DNA from: Rachycentron canadum
Lineage: Eukaryota; Chordata; Actinopteri; Carangiformes; Rachycentridae
Assembly: GCA_038496675.1 (NCBI GenBank)
Contig: CM076669.1
Coordinates: 5,136,526 to 5,200,525 of the forward strand
Direction: 5' to 3'
DNA: 64,000 nt
Shown here: one piece after another, positions 1 to 12,075 of the stretch
Layout of the letters: every line of letters begins with the position of its first letter
How positions within the stretch are numbered: the stretch's first letter is position 1
The notes under the pieces: model-generated
Database searches by the model: none
The model's input: the letters and a program-made list of their open reading frames with translations, nothing else
Told to the model about the DNA's origin: nothing
Position numbers and translations under genes: made by a program

Positions 1-205
1 TACCACTTGGTCCCACTACTGTGCAAAGTTGACAAGTGTTGCTTTAATATATTTATATATCCATTATGTATTGATGGCAGCTCATTCCCACAGGGCCTTG
101 TTGGCGGATGGCACGGCCTCCAGCACTGATGTGCCCACGTCAGAGGCAATCTGCACAAGCTGCCCCACTTTAATCTACACGTTGCTGGTTGGAGGTGTCG
201 TGATG

Positions 206-208
<3 letters not shown>

Positions 209-277
<69 letters not shown>
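209..277. repeat. (AG)34 microsatellite
   Basis: Uninterrupted AG dinucleotide for about 69 bases. On the minus strand it would form a (CT)n tract in the chrm2 3' UTR if the transcript reaches this far. Open frames through it (RERERE, SLSLSL) are artefacts of the repeat. Confidence 0.98.
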
Positions 278-280
<3 letters not shown>

Positions 281-800
281 CAGGCAGAGGAGCACACATG
301 TGCACACACTCTGAGGCAGCACACGCCCACATGTGCACACACACAAATGCAGATATACACTGATATGTACAGTTATCTACAGGTATCTTCACTGAACTTC
401 AAACTTGTGAGGTTTGTAAATTCAGTCAGCCCTATTTTCCCATTTTGAAGTTTTCTTGTTTTTGTACAGCGTAGATCTTCCTCTGCTCTTTATCTTTTTT
501 TCATTTTTTATCAGCTCAGTGTCATTTCCAAGTGCTCTCTGCTTTACACACACTCCTTTCTTTTTTTTTTCTTTGAATAAAACTGAATTTTTCGCAGCCT
601 TCCTTATCTACTCTGCTTGTGCACGACACATCCCAACGCAACTGGCATCAGTTGAATTTGTGTAGAGTGCTACAACCGGTTACTGACAGAGAAATTGGAA
701 AAGTAATGATGAAATGATGGACGGAAATATACACACTCTTGCAGTCTTCATCATGCTCACAAACCTCTTTCTCATACAACCACACACGGACATGGATGGC

Positions 801-838
801 GCTCACACACAAGCTCACACACAAACACACACACACAG
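801..838. repeat. Imperfect CA repeat
   Basis: CACACA units with a few interruptions, just 3' of the chrm2 stop codon. On the mRNA strand it would be a GU-rich element near the start of the 3' UTR. Confidence 0.85.
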
Positions 839-863
839 GCGACACATATGCTCTGGCCAGTAT

Positions 864-2372
864 TTATCTGCCCGACCTTATATTTTTATACTGGCAGAGG
901 AGAAGATGTTTGAATGTCTTTTTAAATGTGACATTGCACAGGGCGTAGCAGGCCGGGTTGATGGTGCTGTTGATGTAGCACAGCCAGTAACCAATAGTCC
1001 ACACTGTGCTGGGGATGCAGCTGGAGCAGAAGGTGTTGATAAGCACCATCACATTATAAGGAGTCCACGTGGCTACAAAGGCCACTAGGATGGCCATGAT
1101 GGTGCGTGTCACTTTTTTCTCTCGCGACGGCGCCGCTTTCTTCTTCTTGTTGGGGGGTTGCTTTGTCATCTTGACGATCTTCCGCGCCACGTGATTCTGC
1201 CGCTCTGTGGCTGGGACGATCTCCACGGTGGCATTGGACGGTGTGTAGCAGTCACCCTTGGGTGATTTAGTCTTGATCTTGATGCAGGTCAGCTTGGAGC
1301 CCCCCGCCTTGGCTCGCTGACGTGGGGCTGGCTGACTGGTCTCCACGCTGGAGTTGGCTGTGGACGGCACTGCCTCCTCATCCTTCTGGTTGGACGCGGC
1401 CACACTGCCGGATGTCGAGTCATTGGAGCTCTCCTTCTCTTCTCCTGGAGCGCAGTTCTCCCTCGCCCCATCTTCACCATTGGTTTCTCCCTCAGCTGTG
1501 TTTGAGGAGGGCCCTTTGCCATTTTGCAGTTTTCCATCATGTTGGTTAGCCCCATCATCAGCATTCTGGTTCTGGGAACCCCCTGCGTCCTCCCCTGGTA
1601 CATTGTTGTTGTTGGGTTTTGGTGTATTGTTCCCCCTCTGGCCAGGTGACAGGGGTTCTGGGTTGGCCCCTGATGGTTTGCGGTTATCCTTCTTCACGCG
1701 GCTCTTGCTTGCTCTGGAGATCTGCCAGTAGAGCTGGATCATGATGATGACGGGCAGGTAAAAGGCGGCAATGGCGGTGCCAAAAGTGACAGCAGCATTA
1801 GAGAAGAACTGGATGTAGCACTCCTTCTCAGGCACTGTCCGCCCACCTACAATGAACTGCCAGAAGAGAATGGCGGGTGCCCAGAGGATGAAAGACAGGA
1901 CCCAGGCTGCAGCAATCATCATCCCTGCCATCTTGGTGGTTCTTTTGACAGGGTAGCTGAGGGGCTTGGTGACACAGAAATATCTGTCAAAGCTTATGAT
2001 GAGAAGATTCATGACAGATGCATTGCTGACAACATAGTCCAAGGCTAACCACAGATCGCACACCACCGGCCCCAGGGGCCAGTAGCCTATTACTATGTAG
2101 ACTGTGTACAAGTTCATAGAGCACAGTCCAATAATCAGGTCAGCACATGCAAGGCTGAATAAAAAATAGTTGTTGACAGTCTGTAAGTTCCTGTTAACTT
2201 TGATGGAAAGCATGACGAGGATATTTCCGATAACTGTAACCAAACTGAGGGAACCGGCCACCAGTACGATGAACACCACCTCCACTGTCTTGTACGGGCT
2301 TTCACTCGCTTCCACGGCTTCTGTGCCATTGCCTTCAGAGGCATTCCAGTAGGTGAAATTGAATACATCCAT
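864..2372 (-). CDS. chrm2: Muscarinic acetylcholine receptor M2 (fish type)
   Basis: Complete 502-residue class A GPCR, closely matching vertebrate M2. M2 is a plasma-membrane receptor that couples acetylcholine to Gi/o, lowering cAMP and opening GIRK channels (family knowledge). The N-terminus has three N-glycosylation sequons (N5, N10, N15). Seven membrane segments follow, with the ligand aspartate at D112 in TM3, DRY at 129-131, disulfide cysteines C105 and C185, WTPYN at 436-440 in TM6, NPxxY at 472-476, and a likely palmitoylated C493. The third intracellular loop (about 220-417) is long, Asn/Pro/acid-rich, and ends in a basic stretch before TM6. The SSNDST phosphorylation cluster (about 315-320) is kept. 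The start is supported by G at -3 and +4 and by an in-frame TGA 10 codons upstream. The N-terminus is about 9 residues longer than in mammals. The coding region is intronless, as in other muscarinic genes. It resembles chrm2a more than chrm2b from memory, but I did not test this. Confidence 0.97.
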   Translation of the reverse strand: MDVFNFTYWNASEGNGTEAVEASESPYKTVEVVFIVLVAGSLSLVTVIGNILVMLSIKVNRNLQTVNNYFLFSLACADLIIGLCSMNLYTVYIVIGYWPLGPVVCDLWLALDYVVSNASVMNLLIISFDRYFCVTKPLSYPVKRTTKMAGMMIAAAWVLSFILWAPAILFWQFIVGGRTVPEKECYIQFFSNAAVTFGTAIAAFYLPVIIMIQLYWQISRASKSRVKKDNRKPSGANPEPLSPGQRGNNTPKPNNNNVPGEDAGGSQNQNADDGANQHDGKLQNGKGPSSNTAEGETNGEDGARENCAPGEEKESSNDSTSGSVAASNQKDEEAVPSTANSSVETSQPAPRQRAKAGGSKLTCIKIKTKSPKGDCYTPSNATVEIVPATERQNHVARKIVKMTKQPPNKKKKAAPSREKKVTRTIMAILVAFVATWTPYNVMVLINTFCSSCIPSTVWTIGYWLCYINSTINPACYALCNVTFKKTFKHLLLCQYKNIRSGR

Positions 2373-2413
2373 GGCATTTGGTCTTTCGTTGCCACCTCCT
2401 ACTCAGATGGAAC
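2373..2413 (-). other. chrm2: 5' UTR part of the chrm2 coding exon, with splice acceptor
   Basis: On the minus strand a pyrimidine-rich run (T/C-rich, RC of 2416-2440) ends in AG at 2414-2415. This leaves a 41-nt leader before the ATG. The main reading frame has a TGA in this leader, so translation cannot begin further upstream in frame. An extra ATG (first base 2377) lies 5 nt before the true start in another frame, with C at -3 (weak context). It opens a short frame that runs inside the CDS to about 2135. Muscarinic genes are known to have non-coding 5' exons joined just before the coding exon, which fits this acceptor. Confidence 0.75.
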
Positions 2414-5400
2414 CTGAAAGAACAAAAGACAAGAGAAGAAGATCTGTAATGAGGTGCATCAGCGTTTTAGTCATTTGAAGAGCATATTTTATTTTTTTAA
2501 TAGAGTGATGGGTAAATTGATATTATGTTAAGTTGAGCTCAATCTGCACTACATAATTTTTCTCAACTCAGAAAAAAATCTAATTTCACTTCGACCCAGC
2601 ACAGACGTAGGCGAATACATTTGAGAATATTGTAAGATTCAAAAGGATAAAAACATTTAATACTGACCTCACACAAACAACTTTTCAAGCAATTTCAGTG
2701 TTATAGGCACATTAGAAGTTAAAACCAAAGATATTATGAAATGTGGTTTAGTTTTGGCAGGAACTCCTAAATAAAAAGTTCCAAACACACTCATTTTAAG
2801 GACAAATCATGACAATTAGTGTTGCGTTACTTTACATAACAACACTGTTATAGAATTTCAAAGAGCAAAGAAGTCTGTAAAAAAACTGTTTTCATGATGG
2901 CAGATGACAAAAACTGGTCTTTGGATGCAAGAGGGTATCATACTTTAATCTTTTTTTAAAGTCTTCTATATCTGTGGTTGGCGTTACAAAGCATACATTT
3001 GAAACGCCACAAAAAAAAAAAAAAAAAAAAAATCCAACATCATTTTTTAATGCCTAATGGCGTGAGGGGAGATCATTGATGCATACACATCTCTCTAAAC
3101 CATCTGCGACCTTTTCTCCGTCACATCAGCTTTTAGTCTAAAAGCAACTCATAACACTGACAATTTTGTCTATACACCAATTAGATTGGTAATTAGAAGC
3201 ACAGATATTTTTTTCCATAATCAGTGCATAAATAACATCTCCCCATGAGACACCTGCTTCATTTAAAAAAAAAAAAGGCACAATCTAAGTGTACATAAAC
3301 GGAAGATGAAAATGAGGATATCACAATGATGGCCTCAGTGTGGTGTCACAAAGTTGAACATAAAGCCCGATTAATTACAGGGTAATCAGTGGAAGAAATT
3401 TGTTTTGCATAATTCATTATTTCTTTTTTCCAAATGTTGAGTTTGAACCTTGTTAAACCCATAACACCAGACCTATAAGGGCCATATAAAAGCCAGACAC
3501 AGGCAGTGAATTCCTTCAGGTAGAAATCCATGTGATGTATAAAAATAAAAAAAAAAATACCTGTCATTTCAAAGCATGTGCATCTCTACTGTTTTTTTTT
3601 TTTTTTTTTCGTGGTTATTTTTCCACGCATAGGGCTCTAAGCTCTTGCCTGCCTATCCACTCCGACAGATACATTTTCAACCTCATAATGCCTTTAAACC
3701 TGCTTGTGGCTTGAAATACCATCTGTCCATTTTTTCCCCTCTCTTCTGTGTGCGTTTCCAAACCTCTCCATATTAGCAGTTGATGGGCATTTCGAGATCA
3801 GCCTTCCATTCACTACACACTCCATGTTACCAAGAGTTCAATAAAAACTTTAAAAGGAATTATTGACAAAATTGGACCTGACATTTTACCTTCAAAGGTC
3901 CATTTCCAACTTGCACTCAAAAATTCTCCTCATACGGCACTATAAAATTCTTTTGATCCCCAAGTGACCTACTAGTTCCCGCTTTTAACCTTAAACACTC
4001 GTCTGTGTTGTAGGCCTTGCTTTGATTTATACACTGCTCAGTTCTGCAGCTTCATAGGCCTTTGATATTTGGAGTAATGTGGTTTGTCTGCCCTGCGTCT
4101 TCACCCCCGACCACAACTCAACAACAAGCCGCTTCGGATGCTGGAGTTCAGCTCTTATGCCGCACTAGTTGGGCTTATCACGCCTCGAGTTTGACATAAA
4201 GATTGTCAGGTTGGAGCACCGCTGCAGCTTTTCCCTCACGCTCACTTTTTTTTTTGGCACAAGAACTAATCAAACTTTATTAAACCTCTAAATCGAAAGT
4301 TTTTTTTTTTTTTTTTGGGGGGGGATCATCCAGAATTCAGAATATGTTACTTAAAAGACAGATCAAAATCAAAGTCTAGGGCAAACTCATCACCACACAC
4401 ATCTATAATTGTTCAGGCAACATCTGGAGTTTAATTATAAAAGATGTGGAGACACACTGGAAATGAATTGGACTCATTTGCCTAAAACGGACATCTGTGA
4501 AGATATTTTCCTTTATATACCAACATTATTTTACTTTTCCTTTGTTTTGCTTCAGTTTCATCAACTCTTGTAACTTGACTTTAGAAACTGATGTGTCATG
4601 ATGTAGCCAAAGTGTTACACACTACTGCAGCCGGAGAACCATCTTTTCCAAGACTTTGCCATTTTGGCTTAAGGTCTTAAACAGTTGAACACAGTTGCTG
4701 AGTAACTAGTGAACATTCACTTATCTGCTGTGCCAGAAATCCCTAATCATTGCATTAGGCATGGAGCTAAGCTGGCCTAATCCCCATAAAATGTTTAAGT
4801 CCACCATTTTATATTCAAAAACACCAACAATACCAATGGGACACACTTGTGGCTCACATGAGACAAGTGGATTAGGAAAGTAAAGTGGATCAGTATAGAT
4901 GGTTATAGCACAGCGGAGGCGGTTAACTCCCCTCGCTGCTCTTTGTCCACCTCCAGCTGCCATAAGCCTCGTCCCACACCTGCAATCTCTGCCATAACAC
5001 AGCGAAAAGCCGTGCCCCGGCTAGAGTCAACTAAAGATGTGCAAATCCTTTTAAGCTCAATGTGGACAGTCATGGGTTTCAAAGATGGTCTGACGGGAGC
5101 CCAGACTTGGTTTTGAAGCTTCGATCCACATATTGTGAGTCATGTCAGCGTCATGCTGCGGCAGAAAGGACTAAAAAGTCAATGATATTTCAATCAACTT
5201 TAGGTTTACAGTTTTGCCATTAGGCTTTCAGCTTAAAATATCTTTATCTCATCTCACTAAGACAGAGTGAACAATAAAAGAGAAGTTTGTGGGAAGAAAT
5301 CCTGGCATTTCAGCCCGCTGAGCATGTGTGCAGCTGCCATCGCCTGGGGAGAGCAACAGTGGCAGCCTTAGCATAGCTATCAATCACAGATCTTACGTGC

Positions 5401-7204
5401 AAGTCTCAGTGCGACGACAGTCAGTGCCAGTGCATCTGACGGAGCCCAGTCAGCACCTGAGCGACACCTCCATTATCTTATAAGAGGTGAATATTCAGAT
5501 TATTTCCCACATCACATTTCCTAACAAATGAACACTCACTACACTTGAAGTTGAGTGGTAAGATAGACTTGGCATCATGGTTTCAATCTTTTGCTATATA
5601 GCTCACAGTTAAACGTGTGTCATTGGATTCAACATGCCTAAGTTTGCTGTTTTTGTTTAGTGTGTTGAAAAAAAAAAAAAGTGAGACAAGTCAGTTGCTG
5701 CCATGGGAGGATGTGAATAAATGAGCTTGAGTATTGTTCAGTGTTCAGACTTAGGAATTCCTGGAGCTGGCTCACTAGAGCTGAAAATTGCTTGTGCCCT
5801 CTGGGAAGCAGTAAGGGCCAACCCTCACCCTTTCTCCGCAACTTCTGTCCTCACTTTGTCTTTTGCTGTAGACTCCGGGCTGGTCAGATGTCCAGTGGGC
5901 AAAAACCAAACAACAGGACAAAAAGTCAGAAACCATTACTGTATTTTTTTTTGCTTAAAAAAAGGACAACAACTGCTTTGGCTTTTATTTGAAACCAAAT
6001 AACCACTTACATGGGTCACTGATTTTGTCATGGACAACCCAACAGGTGTTGACTTTCTGTTGATGTAGCTTCAAGCATAAATGTATCAGTCACGTTGATC
6101 CCAAAAGTGGCAGCTGTGTAGTTGCACTTAAACTGGTCGCCTCCCTTGTGTCCAGATACCCATTCCTCATATCTGAGCACTCAGCCAAGGTGAAGCCCAG
6201 GGCACTTGCCACCTGCTTTTGATGATTACATACATTTTCATTGCTGGCCCCCTCTATGAGGGTGCACAGGGTTGGGCCTTCGTTTACTTGCTGGTTGTGT
6301 AGAAGCATGACTGGAATGCAAAACCCGCAATCATAGCTGCAGCACACCTGGTCCACAGGGGGTGAAGGTCCATTCGTTCTCCTCTCAGCGGTGTTACAGC
6401 TCATAGATATGAGCAAGTTTTAAAAAAAGGACAAAAGCATCACTTGCTCAATCGAAGCTCAAGCCTTCCATTCTCAGACAGAAACCACAGATCTGAGTTT
6501 TGGCCAAATGTTAAAGGAGGTGCTGTAAATACAACAATTCCAAGGTAATGTGTTAATGTGGCAACATCAGTGCAGGCTGGTAAACAAAGTGGATGCCTTT
6601 TTCCTAACCGAGACAATCTCCCACATCTTTTCGACTCCCATGGAGGTTAACATCTTGCTTAGGTAAATATTGGCTCATTTCATCCAAAGTGTGTGTAAAC
6701 TACTTTCCAGCAGGGCTATCACTCAGACAGGCTGACAAAGCACTGAGATACACACAGACACACACAAAATTTACACAAATATTTGAAGAAATGTTTGGCA
6801 GGAAATGAAAAAGGTTCTGATAACCATCAAACAAACACACCATCTCTGTATGCTGTTGAAACATAGCCGCCAAAAATGATCCGAATCTTGAGCTGAAGTA
6901 TAATTACAAATTTGCATTCACTTCCTCGAGCTCTTTCTACTGTCTCAAGGGTATCAGACTGTGAGGGTTACATCTTGACAGTTGCCTGTAGAGATTAAGC
7001 ATAAATATTTATACAGACTGATCAAAATCATTTATCCACCAATTTTCAGCCACTTATTTGTACTGAAACATGATGACAGTGGGTTAAATAAAATAGGCCA
7101 AACATCTTCCTACCTGAGCTACGACCTGCAGCTCTACTTCAGTAATCCCAGGGTGTTCCCTGCCCAGAAATGATATGTCAGCCCTCCAGCAAATCGTGTA
7201 TTGG
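2414..7204. other. Intronic sequence without a recognisable gene
   Basis: AT-rich sequence with homopolymers A22 (3011-3032) and T18 (3592-3609) and a T/G run near 4301-4324. All open frames are short and lack known domains. I see no RNA gene or intact mobile element. Confidence 0.6.
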
Positions 7205-7246
7205 TATCCCCCTGGATCTCAATCTGAAAGGAGACCCAGGGGGATA
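7205..7246. repeat. 42-nt inverted repeat (stem-loop)
   Basis: Arms 7205-7220 and 7231-7246 pair over 16 positions with one mismatch (11 perfect pairs, TATCCCCCTGG with CCAGGGGGATA, then TCTC with GAGA). They enclose a 10-nt loop. It is shorter than a usual microRNA precursor. It may be the remnant of an inverted-repeat element or a local RNA/DNA structure. No function is assigned. Confidence 0.85.
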
Positions 7247-10200
7247 GCCCTGAAGGGAAAACCCCACTCTGAGGCATCCAGTTCAGAACAACTGTCTCCT
7301 TTCAAGTTAAGAGCAGAGGTTCTGCTTAAGGTTAATTCTGGATATCTTAGCTTCTCCTTGTCTCTGTGGGGCACGCAATCAAAGCCTCTGAATTTAGTCA
7401 GCTTTGGCTGCTTCTAGCCAACATTTCATACTTTGTCACTACGTGGATGTCATGACCGTAGCTATGGGTAAATACATTACATTTACTCTCAATGAAAGGT
7501 TTCCCTGCAAAAAAGATGCAAGTCCAGGCTCAATCCAGGTATACAACATGTACTGTGCATAATCATGAACCTAGTTAGTAGCCCACTGCCTCCGATGTTG
7601 GAGGTGTGTGTGTGTGTTGGGGGTGTGGGGGGGGGGTCTCATTAAAATTTCTGGTCAGTATTTACATACAACCAATTTGTCTTGGGAGTCCCTACCAGGG
7701 GTTCTTGCCCTCTAAGCTGTAAGGGTCACGGGGGCACACAAGCACATACAACATAAAATTATGATTCATGGATGGAGTGTCAGCCCCTCATGGAATAACA
7801 CTGATAATAGTGTCTCATTTAAAGTTAGACAATAGCATTCACCATGAAAGGATGTAATTACAGCCAAGACCCCCCTCTTGCAGGTGTGACGAAGCCTTTC
7901 AAACCCCAGACCTCTCTGGCAGTGCTTGTGTTAAGTGGACATGAAGCAAGAGACGTTAATGGGGAGTTAACAAGCAGGAAATGGCATTCAAGCGGGTGGA
8001 AAAACAAGCTGTGATAATCTGCAAACAGTCAACTACCCAGAGATTCCCCAGAGAACCTGTAGGTGGCCATGTGTCACTGTGTGCAGAGTGAGAGAAATGA
8101 GCTCAAAATGTACACAGGAGAATTTGCATGTCTGTGTGTGTGCACATAATTTTGATTAAGAACGCAGCGAGGAGGGTGTATGAACACGGGTCTTGGCCAG
8201 GCTCTACCCCCATCTCCCATTTTGGATCCTAATCAAAATGAAAAGCAAGTGACTTGCTCCACTCCCTCTTTATTTCTGTGGATGAATTGTCTCGAGCCTT
8301 GACAGCAAGAGGGCCACATTTCTTTCACCGTGACCTTTAGACGCCACTTCACAGAAATTATATTCATACTGATTTACCGCAAATTATCTTCAGCATTGCA
8401 GCGATGTCATTTTAAGGTGCCCTCTATCCAGCTACATCACCCCCCCCCCCCCCCCCCCAAAACCCCACTACTCCTCTCCTCACCTCTTAAGAGGATGCTC
8501 AGAGATCAGCCTTGTGATATTGCAGCTACTTTGCTATGGCAGCATCCACACCATCTGTGAAAAATGACAGTGTCACATACGACCTCTGCTGTTCTGCCAG
8601 GCAGCCTGGCCAACAACTCCTGATTCACTGTAAGCTGCAACATTCAACCCCAGAAAAAAGAAATCTGTTAGATACACACATTTTGAAGCTAAAATTACTG
8701 GAAGCAGGTTTTAGCCTTCTGCTGAGCATAGATTAAAGTAGCCCGCGAGAGCCAAGTCAACTTATTTTGAACAGATGCAGGTCAATGAAAAGATCTAACC
8801 ACAGCTGACAGTTCACCTGCCTTCTGGGATGCAGCAAATGCTGGAGCTCGGTCCTTAAGTCCTCAAGCAAGCTGGGAAGGTAAGGGAGATGAGTCAATTT
8901 TCTCTTGTCATACACAGAGACCCTGCAGCAGATAGAACTTGACAAACACCGTCACGCCACCTACTCAAAGTGCTCACCATCGTTGCCTCTCACTTCACAC
9001 TAAACGTTTTATTTCACACAAATAATTCAACCTAAGACTGAAAAAAGAAAACCTGCACCATGTATCCTCTGTTGATTTGGCTTTAATTAGCAGATTTCCA
9101 TATTTCTAATCATAATTGCTTCTCGAGAGTACGAGCTGAGTATGAGTTGCTAACCCCACCTAGTACAATTTCATTAGTCTGAGTCTCAATGGAGAGTTTG
9201 AATGTCTTATTATAATTTAAAGTTGGCTGTGCTTCCAATATCAGTACAAATATCTGCCACTATCAGCAAACTTAATCTAAAAATAACATTATCATTATCA
9301 TCATCATCATCTGTCTGGGATATCAAATAAATACCATTTTAGCTGAACCCTAACACAGATCAGTAAACATTTCAGCTTGTATGATATCTCTTTTGCTTTT
9401 GTCCTCGTGGAAAGTCGTCTCCAGGTGTCTTAGCAGCTACATGACAAACACTGATGTCACTGGGTAGGCTACCAAGGGCATTTGCAGCAGTTCTTAAACA
9501 AGTTATAATCAACAGGCGGACATATTACGCTAACATCTGGCGGGGGAGTCATTTCTCTGGTGAAAATGCTGCTGGACGTTGCCAGCTCACTACAGACAGG
9601 TCTGCGTATGTGTATGTGTGTCGAGGCTAATGCTACGGAAGGAATAATGTAAATGTGTGCAGTGATCTCACACTGTGCATGGAGAAATCCTTCAAGCTTG
9701 AATAAATGTATTGACATTTCCATTTTTTTTTTCCTCCCATAAAAATATGCTCACTTTTGATTATCTAATCTATGTCTCATGTGGGCAAAAATAGAACATC
9801 GATGATTTTTCCCACATGATACAGTGCAAGCCTTTCTCCACGGCTGCTGCATTTAAGGCTCCGATTCAGATAACTCCAAGGAAAAGGGAGCTGCTGGTAA
9901 GCTTCACTTGGCCAGGAACACTATCATGCACCACGTTATATGGCAATATGGTATCTTACTATATTGCTGCTATCTGGTAAGAGCATCTCCCAAGCAATGT
10001 ACCCCCCATGAGAATGACAATATAGACCGTTTCCTTTTCTATATTGCCTCTGGGACTCCCCTGCTGTCCCTGCTTCTTCATACTATGCATGGCAATGAGC
10101 TGGCCTGCTAGCCTCAGTTGCTGGCTCATTACTGGTTTCACATAGAGCATAGACATGGATGCACTCTCCACCGAGCCTCTGCATTTGTGTGGCAGCTCAG

Positions 10201-11811
10201 TAATCGCCTCACGCAGGTGAAGCAGAGCCCTGCTGGTGCAGCTCTGGGGCTCCCTCTCACAGGCTTTGTTCAATTAAACCCTGCTCTTAGCTGCCACCAG
10301 TGAACAAGCGTATAGTGTCACATTACCTAATATGGAAATTTAAAGGAAGGGAATGGATTGGTGCTACAGAGATAGATGTACTTCAGTTTTGATCCGTTGA
10401 AGAGTTTGACATGCCACACTAAGAGGAGTAAAAATGTGAGGCAGCGTCTGCTGCAAACAAATGGAAAGGTCACCTTCTATTAATGTGGTGCAACATTGCC
10501 TCTGAATAATGAGACTGCGTTATGCAACTGAGCTCTCAGACTCTCTGTACAGTGAGTGGTTCTGATCGTGCCACCGGCTCTGTGAGCAGACTGACTTTAT
10601 GACCAGACATTTTAACTCAGGCCGATGAGCAATTATAACTAAACCTTTGACTACAGTGTGTTTAGTGGGAAGAACATAAGCCTGTTAATGTCACTCTATG
10701 AATGAGACACTCTCATAAAGGTTTAACTGCCTCTAAAAAGGTGTCAAGCACTTAGTTTGCATTGAGTTGTTCAGGATCTCTCAAGAAAAGTCATGTGATA
10801 TCACACACACACACCCTCTGGTACCCAAGTCTCATTATAGTTGAGTCTTGTCTCAAGGATACTTTTATGAATTGTCCACTATGAAGTTGACTTTACAATT
10901 TCCTGTTTCCTTGTCACTGTAGCCTCTTTCAAATTATACAGATGTTGCAGGCTGTTCTCTCTCACTTTCCTGGGGTCCTTTCATTGACACTACTACACTA
11001 CTGGAGGGAAGTAGAAAGGTCCACACATAGTGCCTTTAAGTTTTAATGCACTGATTAAAGCCATGTCCTAATCTTTGATTATTATTATTATTATTATTAT
11101 TATTTCTATATTTTGAAAAAAATAGTATTTCATTCTTCAATACAACAATACAACTGATTCCTTAACTCAGACCCAACCCTCTTTGTCATCTTGACTCAAA
11201 CTCAACTGGACTTGTTTTGGAGGTGCCTTTTTCAAGTCTTCTGCACCATAGCAATACATTCAACAGTATGAAGTGCTATCATTGTCATCTTTAGATGGGC
11301 GTCTCCGCCCAGCATGATGGTGCTCTTTTGCTCACACTCCATGAATCAGCGTGCCTGTCTAAGGACTCTTAATCGCTCCGCCAGCATCACTGTCACCCTG
11401 GTACTGTCCTGTCCTCATTCCCCCGTTTGTGTCCTGCCTGTGATGCATCACGCTGGCACCGTCCCTCGATAGAAAGCTGTGCTGCTCATTAAGATAGAGA
11501 AAGATAGGAAAAATGGAAAAAAAAAAAAAAAAAAAAGGCAGGGAAGGCGAAGGGAACGAGATAAAGCGTGTGCCTGTTGGATTTGTTCCACTTCATTGTT
11601 TCTGTATTTCGCCCCCCGACCCCCCCCCCATACTCACTTTCTCCTGTGATTCAGAGTTTAGTGATAAAAAGCAGAGCTATGTTGCCCTTGGACAGGTTGT
11701 TCTATTTACAGTACCTGTCCCAGTTTTGTCATGTTACGGTAGGCCAGGAAATGATTTAGATTACAGTGCGCATTAATCCAGAGCAGCATTCAGTGAGAAT
11801 AACAGACTTGA
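7247..11811. other. Intronic sequence without a recognisable gene
   Basis: Holds a C19 run (8440-8458), a short (ATC)n near 9292-9311, an (ATT)9 repeat (11078-11104) and an A20 run (11517-11536). No open frame has a recognisable domain. Confidence 0.6.
11078..11104. repeat. (ATT)9 microsatellite
   Basis: Perfect trinucleotide ATT array. Confidence 0.95.
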
Positions 11812-12075
11812 TGCTACGCAGATGACACCCAACTATCCACATCATTCCTGCTCGATGACCCCAGGGTCTCAGGTCATATCTCAGCTCATTTCTCAGACAT
11901 ATCCACATGGTTGAAGAAAAGGCAACACTTTAAGACTGAACTCCTGGCCATCCTGGCTAATTAATCTCTCCATCGCAACATCAAAAATCATCTCTTCATC
12001 GCTCTCCAACTCAATTGTACAATCTAGGCTCCATCTCTGCCACTGTGTTCCTCCAAGTAATGTCATCTGGTATTT
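11812..12075 (+). mobile_element. L2-clade LINE reverse transcriptase fragment (degenerate)
   Basis: Translation from 11812 gives CYADDTQLSTSF, then a stretch ending in FSDISTWLKK, then FKTELLAILAN and a stop at 11962. The YADD box is the catalytic metal-binding motif of reverse transcriptases. The pattern YADDTQL ... I..W...N.L.L...KTELL is that of L2-type (Maui-like) non-LTR retrotransposons, which are abundant in fish. About a dozen residues that normally lie between the TW and KTE motifs are missing, which points to a small deletion. Beyond the stop, another frame carries a weak NLG-like continuation to about 12075. The fragment is short, 5'-truncated and broken, so it is a dead relic. 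It lies on the strand opposite chrm2. Confidence 0.8.

Larger units (their letters stand above)
1..863 (-). other. chrm2: chrm2 3' UTR and downstream flank
   Basis: This is sequence downstream of the chrm2 stop codon (TAA, 864-866) on the minus strand. No AATAAA is seen on that strand. The variant ATTAAA occurs at 169-174 and 43-48, so the cleavage site may lie near the left edge or outside the window. The stretch contains a CA-rich run (801-838) and a long AG repeat (209-277), which would be CU-rich in the transcript. No other gene is visible. Confidence 0.5.

Noticed and set aside
29..448. 139-residue open frame with a long RE repeat
   Set aside because: It is created by the (AG)34 microsatellite; the flanking residues have no domain and it lies antisense to the chrm2 3' UTR.
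555..600. AATAAA on the plus strand near 577
   Set aside because: It is on the wrong strand for chrm2, and no plus-strand gene ends here.
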